Assembly (NCBI RefSeq): GCF_000819565.1
Contig: NZ_CP004393.1
Span: 1,116,001 to 1,180,000, forward strand
Direction of reading: 5' to 3'
Source of the DNA: Celeribacter indicus
GTDB lineage: Bacteria; Pseudomonadota; Alphaproteobacteria; Rhodobacterales; Rhodobacteraceae
DNA: 64,000 nt
The notes under the pieces were generated by a model. It worked only from the letters and a program-made list of their open reading frames with translations. It had not been told where the DNA came from and made no database searches. The position numbers and the translations under genes are program-made. The stretch's first letter is position 1. Each line of letters begins with the position of its first letter. Of this stretch, positions 24,737 through 32,978 are shown in pieces.

Positions 24737-25886
24737 GGCGCGCTCCCAGTCGTTTCAACATCCCGATCGCCTGTGCAAGCTGGTCGAGCGACACATATTC
24801 GTCGGGCTTGTGCGCCTGGTCAATGGAGCCCGGCCCGCAGATTGCCGCGGACATGCCGATCTGCTGGAACAGGCCGGCCTCGGTGCCGAAGGGAACGCGC
24901 CCGGCGCAGTCTGCGCCGGTGAGGCGGAACAGGAGGTCGCGGGCGGCGTTCTCCGCCCTCGGCACCAGCCCCGCCACCTCCCCGATCACCTCGGTGCGGA
25001 TCCCGGCCTCGGCGGCGGCGCGGCGCATCTGCGGCAGCAGCTCGCTCCCGACGAATTCGGCAAGCGCGCCGTTCACGAAATCCGTGTCCTCCGGCACGAC
25101 CGGCCGCATCTCCCAGTCGAGCCGCGCCTCGCCCGCGATCACGTTATGGGCGTGCCCGCCGTGCAGCGCGCCGATGTTGATCGTGGTATGGGGCGGATCG
25201 AAGCGGGAGCCGTCCGGCCGGCGCGCGATCAGCGCCTCGCGGAGCTCGAGCAGCCGCGCGACGTAGCGCGTGGCGTATTCGATGGCATTCACGCCGTGGC
25301 CGGGTGCGGAGCCGTGCCCGGCGCGGCCCGTGAAGGTGACCGAATATTCGCAACAGCCCTTGTGCCCGTCGATCACCCGCATCCCGGTCGGTTCGCCGAT
25401 CAGGGCCATGGCCGGGCGCGTCCCGCGGTGGCGCAGGACTTCCACGAGGCGGCGCGCCCCGAGACAGCCCACCTCCTCGTCATGGGTGAAGGCAAAGTGG
25501 ATCGGCCGGTCGCGCGCCGCGGCGGCGAGCGTGTCGAGCGAGGCGAGGCAGGCGGCGATGAAGCCCTTCATGTCGCAGGTGCCGCGCCCGTAGAGCCGCC
25601 CGTCCCGCTCCGTCAGCGTGAACGGATCGCTGCTCCAGTCCTGGTCCGCGACCGGCACCACGTCGGTATGACCCGACAGCATCAGCCCGCCGTCCCGGTC
25701 GGGGCCGAGGGTCGCGAAGAGATTGGCCTTGCTCCCGCTCTCGTCGGGCAGCAGCTCGACCCGCGCGCCCGCCGCCTCGAGCCGGTCGGCGATATAGCCG
25801 GTCGCGGCGAGGTTGCTGCGGGAGGAGACCGTGTCGAAGGCGACGAGATCGCGCAGGATCCCGCGGCAGCGCGTCAGATCCGTCAT
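24729..25886 (-). CDS. M20-family deacetylase (ArgE-like), probable N-acetyl-diaminobutyrate deacetylase
   Basis: A 385-residue zinc amidohydrolase. Metal-site motifs are SGHTDVVPVADQDW (His and Asp), GRGTCDMKGFIA (bridging Asp), the catalytic THDEEVGCLGARRL, and IGEPTG; these match acetylornithine deacetylase. It follows doeA by two bases and overlaps the GntR start by eight bases. Ectoine hydrolase yields N-alpha-acetyl-diaminobutyrate, a chemical homologue of N-acetylornithine, and the usual DoeB/EutE (aspartoacylase family) is absent. The inferred role is therefore deacetylation to 2,4-diaminobutyrate; plain acetylornithine deacetylation is the alternative. Confidence 0.88.
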   Translation of the reverse strand: MTDLTRCRGILRDLVAFDTVSSRSNLAATGYIADRLEAAGARVELLPDESGSKANLFATLGPDRDGGLMLSGHTDVVPVADQDWSSDPFTLTERDGRLYGRGTCDMKGFIAACLASLDTLAAAARDRPIHFAFTHDEEVGCLGARRLVEVLRHRGTRPAMALIGEPTGMRVIDGHKGCCEYSVTFTGRAGHGSAPGHGVNAIEYATRYVARLLELREALIARRPDGSRFDPPHTTINIGALHGGHAHNVIAGEARLDWEMRPVVPEDTDFVNGALAEFVGSELLPQMRRAAAEAGIRTEVIGEVAGLVPRAENAARDLLFRLTGADCAGRVPFGTEAGLFQQIGMSAAICGPGSIDQAHKPDEYVSLDQLAQAIGMLKRLGARHG

Positions 25887-25888
25887 CG

Positions 25889-27073
25889 TCACGCCTTCAC
25901 GAACAGTTCGCGCGGGACGTCGCAGAGGCATTCGGCGGGGCCGTCCTCGCGGATGAGGATCGTCTCCGTGGTCTCCATGCCCCAGCCGTCCATCCACAAT
26001 CCCGGCATGAAATGAAAGGTCATTCCCGGTTCCAGCACGGTTTCGTCGAAGGCCCGCAGGCTCACCGTGTGTTCGCCCCAGTCCGGCGGATAGGACAGGC
26101 CGACGGCATAGCCGCAGCGGTTCGGCCGTTCGATCCCGACCTTCAGGAGCTCCGCGTCGAGCGCGCGGGCGATGTCGCAGGCGCGGTTGCCGGGGCGGGC
26201 AACCTCGATGCCGGCATTCAGCCCCTCGGTCAGGGCCTGGGCCGCGTCGACCATGTAATGCGGCGGCTTGCCGAAGAAGATCGTCCGGCAGAGCGGGGCA
26301 TGGTAGCGCCGGTAGCAGCCCGACTGCTCGATGAAGGTCGCCTCGCCCGTCTTCAGCGCTTCGCCGTTCCAGGTGAGATGCGGGGCGGAGGCGTCCGCGC
26401 CGGAGGGCACCAGCGGCACGATGGCGGGATAATCGCCCCAGCTGTCGTGTTCGCCCTGCACCGAGGTGCGGAACAATTCGCCGACGAGGTCGTGCTTGCG
26501 CAGGCCGGGTTCCGCGATCTCCATCGCCCGGCCGATCACCAGTTCGGAAATCCGCGCGGCCCGGCGCATGAAGTCGAGCTCCTCGGCGGACTTGATCAGC
26601 CGGTTCCAGTTCACCAGCGTCGAGGCATCGACGAACTCCGCCTCCGGCAGGCCGTCGACCAGCACGGCAAAGGCGCGGGCGGTGAAATAATAGGTCTCCA
26701 TTTCCAGGCCGATGCGCTTGTCGCCATAGCCCATGATGCGCAGGTGGGAGGCGAGATCCTCCATCGGGTGAATGTCGGCGGCCTGCACGTAGCGGTCGGC
26801 GTAATGGAGGATCCGGTCCTCCGCCATCCAGACGGTGCGCCGCGCGCCGTTGGCATCCTGCATCCGGCCCCACCACCAGGGCTCGCCGTCCATGGGCAGA
26901 ATGACGCCCTGATGCACATAAAATGACCAGCCGTCATATCCGGTCAGCCAGTTCTGGTTCGACGGGTTGGTGACGAAGAGCACGTCGATGCCCGCCTCCG
27001 CCATGGCCTGTCGGGTCAGGCGGAGGCGCCGGTCGTATTCGGATTGGCTGAAAGGCGGGGTCTGGGCGGGCAT
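25889..27073 (-). CDS. doeA: Ectoine hydrolase (DoeA/EutD, M24 peptidase fold)
   Basis: A 394-residue enzyme of the creatinase/aminopeptidase P fold that opens the ectoine ring to N-acetyl-diaminobutyrate. The sequence follows known DoeA proteins closely: NWLTGYDGWSFYVHQGVILP, YPAIVPLVPSGADASAPHLTW, YRRYHAPLCRTIFFGKP, GLSYPPDWGEHTVSLR and FHFMPGLWMDGWGMETTETI. ATG 27073 was chosen because MPAQTPPFSQSEYDRRL fits the family start, although its ribosome-binding site is weak. Transcribed away from ehuB with the GntR operator pair in between. Confidence 0.93.
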   Translation of the reverse strand: MPAQTPPFSQSEYDRRLRLTRQAMAEAGIDVLFVTNPSNQNWLTGYDGWSFYVHQGVILPMDGEPWWWGRMQDANGARRTVWMAEDRILHYADRYVQAADIHPMEDLASHLRIMGYGDKRIGLEMETYYFTARAFAVLVDGLPEAEFVDASTLVNWNRLIKSAEELDFMRRAARISELVIGRAMEIAEPGLRKHDLVGELFRTSVQGEHDSWGDYPAIVPLVPSGADASAPHLTWNGEALKTGEATFIEQSGCYRRYHAPLCRTIFFGKPPHYMVDAAQALTEGLNAGIEVARPGNRACDIARALDAELLKVGIERPNRCGYAVGLSYPPDWGEHTVSLRAFDETVLEPGMTFHFMPGLWMDGWGMETTETILIREDGPAECLCDVPRELFVKA

Positions 27074-27093
27074 ATGGGCTTTGCTTTCTGAAT

Positions 27094-27105
27094 GTTGTGC
27101 ACAAC
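27094..27105. promoter_or_regulatory. Palindrome GTTGTGCACAAC upstream of doeA (GntR-type operator)
   Basis: A perfect 12-base palindrome that fits the FadR-type GntR consensus. It is 21 bases before the doeA start and repeats exactly at 27201-27212. Confidence 0.65.
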
Positions 27106-27198
27106 GAGGGAGGGCATGGCCGGGCACTATGCCGAAAAACTCCGGAATTTCCGCAATAAAGCCGGACCGGCAACCTTGACTCTGGGAGGTTTCGGGTG

Positions 27199-27214
27199 AT
27201 GTTGTGCACAACAT
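27199..27214. promoter_or_regulatory. Palindrome ATGTTGTGCACAACAT upstream of ehuB (GntR-type operator)
   Basis: A perfect 16-base palindrome about 50 bases before the ehuB start. Its core is identical to that at 27094-27105. The pair brackets the divergent promoter region and is probably bound by the FCD-GntR regulator encoded at the end of the doeA operon. Confidence 0.7.
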
Positions 27215-27263
27215 TGAGTGTGCACGGGAATGCCCGTCAACAAAAAACAACCGGGAGAAAGTC

Positions 27264-28106
27264 ATGAAGAAGACGATCAGAACCGCTGTGGCCACCGGCC
27301 TCGCCCTTGGCGTGAGCGCGACCGCGCTGATGGCCGGACCGCTGACGGACCGGATTGAAGCGGGCGAGCCGATCCGCATCGGGTTCGCCAACGAGGTGCC
27401 CTGGGCCTATCCGGGGGAGGACGGCGCGGCCGAAGGCTTCGTCAACGCCTATGTGATCGGCGTGCTCGGCGAGATGGGCTATGACAATATCGAACCCGTG
27501 GTGACCGAATGGGGCGGCCTCGTGCCCGGCCTCAACGCCGGCCGCTTCGACATCATCACCGGCGGGATGTATATCCTCGGCTCGCGCTGCGAGAACGTGA
27601 CCTTCTCCGAACCGATGGCGAAGGTGGGCGACGCCTTCATCGTGCCCGCCGGCAATCCGAAGAGCCTCAACAATTACGAACAGCTCGCCGAGGCCGACGC
27701 GACGTTCGTCACCGGGGCGGGGTACAACCAGATCGAGGCCGCCGAGCGCGGCGGGCTTCCCGACTCCAACGTGATGACCGTGCCCGGCCCGACCGAGATC
27801 CTCGCTGCCGTGCGCGCGGGCCGCGCCGATGCGGGCGGGGTGACCTATTTCACCGCGCTCAACCTTGCCGAACAGTCCGGCGGCGACGTGGAGGTGTCGG
27901 ACGTCAGCCAGCTTCCCGACTGGACCCAGAGCTGGGTCGGGGTCGGCTTCCGCGACGACGATGCCGATTTCGTGGAGCAGTTCAACGCCGCGCAGGCCGA
28001 CTACCTCGGCACGGAGGCGATGATGGAGGCCGTCGCGCCCTACGGCTATGCCGAGGGCAACCTGCCGGGCGAGATGACCACCGCGGAAGCCTGCGAGACG
28101 AAGTGA
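27264..28106 (+). CDS. ehuB: Ectoine/hydroxyectoine-binding protein EhuB
   Basis: A 280-residue periplasmic binding protein of the polar amino acid ABC family. The signal peptide ends near residue 24 (ATALMA). Mature sequence contains PIRIGFANEVPWAYPG, TEWGGLVPGLNAGRFDIITGGMYI and RCENVTFSEPMAKVGDAFIVPAGNPKSL, which match EhuB; the aromatic residues there form the ectoine-binding cage in known structures. GGGAGAAAG precedes the start. A strong hairpin follows the stop. Confidence 0.92.
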   Translation: MKKTIRTAVATGLALGVSATALMAGPLTDRIEAGEPIRIGFANEVPWAYPGEDGAAEGFVNAYVIGVLGEMGYDNIEPVVTEWGGLVPGLNAGRFDIITGGMYILGSRCENVTFSEPMAKVGDAFIVPAGNPKSLNNYEQLAEADATFVTGAGYNQIEAAERGGLPDSNVMTVPGPTEILAAVRAGRADAGGVTYFTALNLAEQSGGDVEVSDVSQLPDWTQSWVGVGFRDDDADFVEQFNAAQADYLGTEAMMEAVAPYGYAEGNLPGEMTTAEACETK

Positions 28107-28114
28107 TCCGCAAC

Positions 28115-28142
28115 GGTCCGTGCGGGAGGCCCCGCGCGGACC
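28115..28142 (+). other. Intercistronic hairpin after ehuB
   Basis: A 12-base-pair stem (GGTCCGTGCGGG with CCCGCGCGGACC, one G-U pair) and a four-base loop AGGC, nine bases after the ehuB stop. There is no T-run, so it is more likely to protect the ehuB mRNA 3' end and raise binding-protein yield over the permeases than to stop transcription fully. Confidence 0.6.
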
Positions 28143-28212
28143 GACAAAGCGCGGATCGGAAGCACCGTTTCCGGTCTGCGTTTTCCATTCCCCGCCAGCC
28201 TCGGAGACGCCG

Positions 28213-28878
28213 TTGAGCCTTTGGGACTTCATCGCGGCCTACTGGCCGGACTTCCTGAACGGGACGGCCGTCACCGCCGCCCAGTTCCTTCTCGCCACCC
28301 TGCTCGCCATCCTCATCGCGCTCGTCGCGGGGCTGATGAAACTGTCGTCCAACCGCCTCGCCCATGGCGCCGCGGTGGTCTATATCGAGATCTTTCGCGG
28401 CACCTCGCTCCTGGTCCAGCTCTACTGGATCTTCTTCGTGCTCCCGTTCTTCGGCATCACGCTCGAGAAATTCACCGCCGGTTTCGTCGCGGTGGGCATG
28501 AACCTCGGCGCCTACGGGGCCGAACTCGTGCGCGGCGGCATCCAGTCCGTGCCCAAGGGGCAATGGGAGGCGGCCTATGCGCTCTCGATGAGCCCGGCGA
28601 CGCGGATGCGCCGGATCATCCTGCCGCAGGCGCTCGTCAACATGCTGCCGCCCTGGGGCAACCTCCTGATCGAACTGCTGAAGAACACCGCGCTCGTCGC
28701 CCTGATCTCCGTCACCGACCTGATGTTCGTCTCCAAGCAGATCAACGGCTCCACCTTCCTCTCGGCGCAGTCCTTCGGCCTCGCGCTCATCATCTACTAC
28801 ATCCTCGCGCGCTTTGTCGTGACCCCCTTCATGCGGGGGCTCGAACGGGTCATGCGCCGCAAGCTGGGGAGGGGCTGA
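28213..28878 (+). CDS. ehuC: Ectoine ABC permease EhuC
   Basis: A 221-residue inner-membrane permease of the HisMQ type. The EAA loop is GQWEAAYALSMSPATRMRRIILPQAL. The best start is the TTG at 28213 (MSLWDFIAAYWPDFLNG): GGAG precedes it by nine bases and the upstream in-frame sequence overlaps the ehuB hairpin and does not look like the family. It forms the channel with EhuD. Confidence 0.9.
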   Translation: MSLWDFIAAYWPDFLNGTAVTAAQFLLATLLAILIALVAGLMKLSSNRLAHGAAVVYIEIFRGTSLLVQLYWIFFVLPFFGITLEKFTAGFVAVGMNLGAYGAELVRGGIQSVPKGQWEAAYALSMSPATRMRRIILPQALVNMLPPWGNLLIELLKNTALVALISVTDLMFVSKQINGSTFLSAQSFGLALIIYYILARFVVTPFMRGLERVMRRKLGRG

Positions 28879-28881
28879 GCC

Positions 28882-29553
28882 ATGGGCTTCGAATGGAAAT
28901 GGGATTTCACCTTCGAGATCCTGCCGCGCCTCCTGGCGGCCACGCTCAACACGCTGATGGCGGCGGGGATCGGCTATGGCATCGCCATCCTGCTCGGCCT
29001 CGTCTTCGCGCTCGCGCAGCGCACGCCCTCCCGCGTCCTGACCTTCGTGGTGCGGGAATTCGTCGAATTCGTGCGCTCCACGCCGCTGATCCTCCAGATC
29101 TTCTTCGTCTATTACGTCGGGCCGCAATTCGGCATCCGGCTCGGTCCCTGGGTCGCGGGGATGATCGCCATCGGCCTGCACTATTCGGCCTACCTGTCGG
29201 AGGTCTATCGCGGGGGCCTCGAAAGCGTGCCGAAGGGCCAGTGGGAGGCCTGCACCGCGCTCAACATGTCGACGGCGAAAGCCTATCGCCGGATCATCTT
29301 CCCGCAGGCGATCCCGCCCGCGCTCGCCGGGATGGGCAATTACCTCGTCGGGATCTTCAAGGACACGCCGATGCTTTCGGTGATCGGCGTCGCGGAACTG
29401 ATGCACACCGCCAATGCCATCGGGTCGGAAAGCTATCGCTTCCTCGAACCCTACACGCTGGTCGGGGTGATCTTCCTCGCCATCTCCCTTCCCACCGCCG
29501 CACTGATCCGCGTCTTCGAGACGCGCGTGCGCCGCAAACTCGGACTGAAATGA
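28882..29553 (+). CDS. ehuD: Ectoine ABC permease EhuD
   Basis: The product is a 223-residue HisMQ-type permease starting four bases after ehuC. The EAA loop is GQWEACTALNMSTAKAYRRIIFPQAI. The segment FVEFVRSTPLILQIFFVYYVGP is typical of the amino acid permease group. Its stop overlaps the ehuA start region. Confidence 0.92.
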   Translation: MGFEWKWDFTFEILPRLLAATLNTLMAAGIGYGIAILLGLVFALAQRTPSRVLTFVVREFVEFVRSTPLILQIFFVYYVGPQFGIRLGPWVAGMIAIGLHYSAYLSEVYRGGLESVPKGQWEACTALNMSTAKAYRRIIFPQAIPPALAGMGNYLVGIFKDTPMLSVIGVAELMHTANAIGSESYRFLEPYTLVGVIFLAISLPTAALIRVFETRVRRKLGLK

Positions 29554-30368
29554 TGGAAGACATGTCGCGCTACCCGCTGGAACTGACCGGCGACGATACC
29601 CCCATGGTCCGCTTCATGAACGTGACCAAGCGCTATGGCGAGCTGACCGTGCTCGACCATCTCGACCTCGACGTGGCCGAGGGCGAGATGGTGACGATCA
29701 TCGGCCCCTCGGGCTCCGGCAAGACCACGGTGCTGCGGATGCTGATGACGCTCGAGACGATCAACGAGGGCGTGATCTATGTGGACGGAAAGCCGCTGAC
29801 CCATATGGAAAAGAACGGCGCGCTCGTGCCCGCCTCGCCGAAATACCTGCGCCGGATGCGCAGCCAGATCGGCATGTGTTTCCAGCATTTCAACCTGTTT
29901 CCGCACATGACCGCGCTCGGGAACTGCATGGAGGGGCCGGTGCAGGTCCTCGGCATGCCGAAGGCGGAGGCGCGGGCGCGCTCCGAGGAGCTGCTCGAAC
30001 TCGTGGGGATGGCCGACAAGATGGACCAGCACCCCTCGCGCCTGTCCGGCGGGCAGCAGCAGCGCGTCGCCATCGCCCGCGCGCTCGCGATGCGTCCGAA
30101 GGTCATGCTCTTCGACGAGGTGACCTCCGCGCTCGATCCCGAGGTGATCGGGGAGGTGACGAACGTGATCCGCGATCTGGTGGACGCGCACAACCTGACG
30201 ATGCTCATGGTCACGCACCAGATGGGATTTGCCAAGGACATCTCCGACCGGGTCTGTTTCTTCTACGATGGCGCCATCGAGGAACAGGGCGCGCCCGAGG
30301 ATCTGTTCGGCAATCCGCAGCGGGAGCGCACGCAGCAATTCCTGAGCGCGGTCAAGGAAGCCGACTGA
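29550..30368 (+). CDS. ehuA: Ectoine ABC ATPase EhuA
   Basis: A 272-residue ATPase of the GlnQ/HisP class. It has Walker [10 protein letters not shown] (52-60), FQHFNLFPHM, signature LSGGQQQRVAIARAL, VMLFDEVTSALDPE and VTHQMGFAKD. ATG 29550 overlaps the ehuD stop; a second ATG at 29553 and a third at 29562 are also possible. The DEVTSALDPE Walker B (Val where amino acid ATPases have Pro) is seen in EhuA-type proteins. Its stop overlaps the eutB start (TGATG). Confidence 0.92.
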   Translation: MMEDMSRYPLELTGDDTPMVRFMNVTKRYGELTVLDHLDLDVAEGEMVTIIGPSGSGKTTVLRMLMTLETINEGVIYVDGKPLTHMEKNGALVPASPKYLRRMRSQIGMCFQHFNLFPHMTALGNCMEGPVQVLGMPKAEARARSEELLELVGMADKMDQHPSRLSGGQQQRVAIARALAMRPKVMLFDEVTSALDPEVIGEVTNVIRDLVDAHNLTMLMVTHQMGFAKDISDRVCFFYDGAIEEQGAPEDLFGNPQRERTQQFLSAVKEAD

Positions 30369-31357
30369 TGGTCGTGCTGGCGGATATCCTTTCTGCCGCG
30401 AAGACGATCCGGGGTGTCGCCGATGCCACCCCCATGGTGCCCTCCGCGACGGATGTGGGCGGCACGCTCTGGCTCAAGCTCGAGACCTGCCAGCCGATCG
30501 GCGCCTTCAAGCTGCGCGGGGCGGTGAACGCGCTCGCGCATCTGCCGGAGGGGGCGGCGGGCGTGGTGTGCTGTTCCACCGGCAATCACGGGCGTGGCGT
30601 CGCCTGGGCGGCGCGGGAGCGCGGGCTGCGCGCCGTCGTCTGCATCTCCGCCCTCGTGCCGGAGGCGAAGGTCGCGGGCATCCGCGCCCTCGGTGCCGAG
30701 GTGCATGTCGCGGGCCGCTCGCAGGACGATGCGCAGCGCGAGGCCGACCGGCGTGCCCGCGCCGAAGGGCTCGTCGCGATCCCGCCCTTCGACGACCCGC
30801 ATGTGATCGCGGGGCAGGGGACCATCGCGCTCGAGATGCTGGCGCAGCGCCCCGAGATCGACACGCTCCTCATCCCGCTTTCGGGGGGCGGGCTCGCCGC
30901 CGGGATGGCCGTGGCGGCGCGCGCGATCAGGCCGGAGATCCGCCTCCTCGGCATCACGATGGAGCGCGGGGCGGCGATGGCCGCCTCCCTCGCGGCGGGC
31001 CATCCGGTCGCGGTCGAGGAGGTGGCGAGCCTCGCCGACAGCCTCGGCGGCGGGATCGGGCGGGAGAACCGGCATACGTTCGCGCTGTGCCGCGACCTTC
31101 TGGATGCGGTGGTCTGCGTCAGCGAAGACGAGATCTACCGCGCGATGCAGGCGCTCTACCACGAGGACCGCCTGGTGGCCGAAGGCGCCGCCGTCGTCGG
31201 CCTCGCCGCGCTCATGGCCGGAAAACTCGCCCCCTCGCCGGCGATGGCAACCGTCCTCACCGGGCGCAACCCCGACATGGCGCAGTTCACCCGTGTGATC
31301 TCCGGCGGGGATGTGGTTCTGGGCGCGGTGACGGTGAAAGGTGTGCGCCATGGCTGA
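30368..31357 (+). CDS. eutB: Threonine dehydratase-like PLP enzyme EutB (hydroxyectoine utilisation)
   Basis: A 329-residue fold-type II PLP enzyme. PLP lysine is Lys48 in GAFKLRG; CSTGNHGRGVAWAA and the glycine loop PLSGGGLAAGM bind the cofactor phosphate. There is no C-terminal ACT regulatory domain, unlike biosynthetic IlvA. EutB is thought to help convert 3-hydroxyectoine-derived compounds towards ectoine catabolism. It sits immediately after ehuA with overlapping stop and start, as in known ehuABCD-eut clusters. Confidence 0.88.
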   Translation: MVVLADILSAAKTIRGVADATPMVPSATDVGGTLWLKLETCQPIGAFKLRGAVNALAHLPEGAAGVVCCSTGNHGRGVAWAARERGLRAVVCISALVPEAKVAGIRALGAEVHVAGRSQDDAQREADRRARAEGLVAIPPFDDPHVIAGQGTIALEMLAQRPEIDTLLIPLSGGGLAAGMAVAARAIRPEIRLLGITMERGAAMAASLAAGHPVAVEEVASLADSLGGGIGRENRHTFALCRDLLDAVVCVSEDEIYRAMQALYHEDRLVAEGAAVVGLAALMAGKLAPSPAMATVLTGRNPDMAQFTRVISGGDVVLGAVTVKGVRHG

Positions 31358-32342
31358 GGTTCCCGTGCTGACCGAGGCGCAGTTGCGCGAGGCCGTGACC
31401 CTCGATGCCGCGCTGGTGGACGCGATCGAGGACGGCTTTCGCGCGCTGGCCGCGGGCGGGGTGGTGATGCCGCCGGTGGTGTCGATGGCCATCGCGGCGC
31501 ATCGGGGCGAGGTGGACGTGAAGACGGCCTATGTGCCCGGCCTGGACGGATTCGCGATCAAGGTGTCGCCGGGATTCTTCGACAATCCGGCGCAGGGCCT
31601 GCCGAGCCTCACGGGGCTGATGGTCCTGCTCTCGGCTCGGACGGGGATGACGCAGGCGGTCTTCCTCGACAACGGGTATCTCACCGACCTGCGCACCGCG
31701 GCCGCCGGGGCCGTCGCCGCACGGCACCTCGCGCCGGCGACGGTGGAGACGGCGGGTGTCATCGGCACCGGCGTGCAGGCGCGGCTCCAGATGCGGGCCG
31801 CCTTTCTCGAACGGCCGTTCCGCCACGGCCTGGTCTGGGGGCGGGACAGGGAAAAGGCGGTGAAATGCGCCGCCGATCTCAGCGGGTCGCTGGGCATCGG
31901 AGTGGATGTCGCGACGGATGTGGTGCAGCTCGTCGCGCGAAGCCAGCTTGTCGTGACCGCCACCCCCTCGACCGCCCCGCTGATCACCGCGGAGATGCTT
32001 CATGACGGGCTGCACATCACCGCGATGGGGGCCGATCAGGCCGAAAAGACCGAGATCGCGCCAGAGGCGCTCGCGGCGGCGCAGCTCTATGTCTGCGACC
32101 GGGTGAGCCAGTGCGAAACGCTCGGAGAGCTGCGCGCCGCGCGGGCCGCGGGGCTGATGCTGGCGCTTCCGCCGGAGCTCGGCCAGATCGTTGCCGGCGC
32201 CGTGACCGGGCGGACCGATCCGCGCCAGATCACGATCTGCGACCTGACCGGGACGGGCGTGCAGGACACGGTCATCGCCGCCCATGTCGCGCGCCGTCTG
32301 GCGGCCGGGCCGGCGGAAGGGGGGCCGGGACATGTCGCATAG
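31350..32342 (+). CDS. eutC: Ornithine cyclodeaminase-like enzyme EutC
   Basis: A 330-residue member of the OCD/mu-crystallin family. The Rossmann motif is VIGTGVQARLQMRAAFL near residue 137; FLDNGYLTDLRTAAAGAVAARHLA and AIKVSPGFFDNPAQGLPSLTGLM are conserved family segments. ATG 31350 overlaps the eutB stop by eight bases. In ectoine loci EutC is assigned to hydroxyectoine breakdown, working with EutB and EutA; EutA is not present here. Confidence 0.88.
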   Translation: MAEVPVLTEAQLREAVTLDAALVDAIEDGFRALAAGGVVMPPVVSMAIAAHRGEVDVKTAYVPGLDGFAIKVSPGFFDNPAQGLPSLTGLMVLLSARTGMTQAVFLDNGYLTDLRTAAAGAVAARHLAPATVETAGVIGTGVQARLQMRAAFLERPFRHGLVWGRDREKAVKCAADLSGSLGIGVDVATDVVQLVARSQLVVTATPSTAPLITAEMLHDGLHITAMGADQAEKTEIAPEALAAAQLYVCDRVSQCETLGELRAARAAGLMLALPPELGQIVAGAVTGRTDPRQITICDLTGTGVQDTVIAAHVARRLAAGPAEGGPGHVA

Positions 32343-32351
32343 GAGGTCGCC

Positions 32352-32834
32352 ATGAAGCTCGACGCCCGCGATCTCGCCATTCTGCGCGTGCTGGCCCGCG
32401 AGGGACGGCTCTCGAAAACCGCGCTTGCCGACAGGATCGGGCTCTCTCCCACGCCGGCCTGGGAACGGCTCAGGAAACTGGAGCGCGCCGGGCTGATCGA
32501 AGGCTACCGCGCGCAGATCAACCTCAGGAAGCTCGGCCCCTCCGTGACCGTGTTCGTCGCCGCGGAGCTGGCCGACCACACCCAGGCCTCGTTCCGCACC
32601 TTCGAGGCGAGCCTCCAGGCCCATGAGGAGATCGTGACCTGCTGGGCGCTGGGCGGCCGCTACGACTACCTCTTGCAGATCGTCACCCGCGACATCGAGG
32701 CCTATCAGCACCTGATCGACACGCTCCTGGACGCCCGGATCGGCATCGCGCGCTATTTCACCTATGTCGTCACGAAACAGGTCAAGGGCGGCGGGACGCC
32801 GCCGCTCGAGCTGTTTCTGGACCGAATGGACTAG
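32352..32834 (+). CDS. doeX: AsnC/Lrp-family regulator DoeX of the ectoine locus
   Basis: The 160-residue regulator has an N-terminal winged helix (DARDLAILRVLAREGRLSKTALADRIGLSPTPAWERLRKLERAGLI) and a RAM domain (CWALGGRYDYLLQIV). It follows eutC by nine bases and precedes doeD. DoeX-type regulators sense diaminobutyrate-related metabolites in other bacteria. The locus thus has both this regulator and an FCD-GntR regulator. Confidence 0.88.
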   Translation: MKLDARDLAILRVLAREGRLSKTALADRIGLSPTPAWERLRKLERAGLIEGYRAQINLRKLGPSVTVFVAAELADHTQASFRTFEASLQAHEEIVTCWALGGRYDYLLQIVTRDIEAYQHLIDTLLDARIGIARYFTYVVTKQVKGGGTPPLELFLDRMD

Positions 32835-32978
32835 TCCTGACCGTCCACGCAGGCCGGACGGACTGTTCCCGCGGTCCTTTTGGTCTCCCTTTCCGCGCGG
32901 CGGCGTCAGACTGGCAGGCGACGGCCGGACCGCGCCGCCGCGCGGCGCCGTGGTCCGGCGCAAGGAAAGGGGAAAGGC

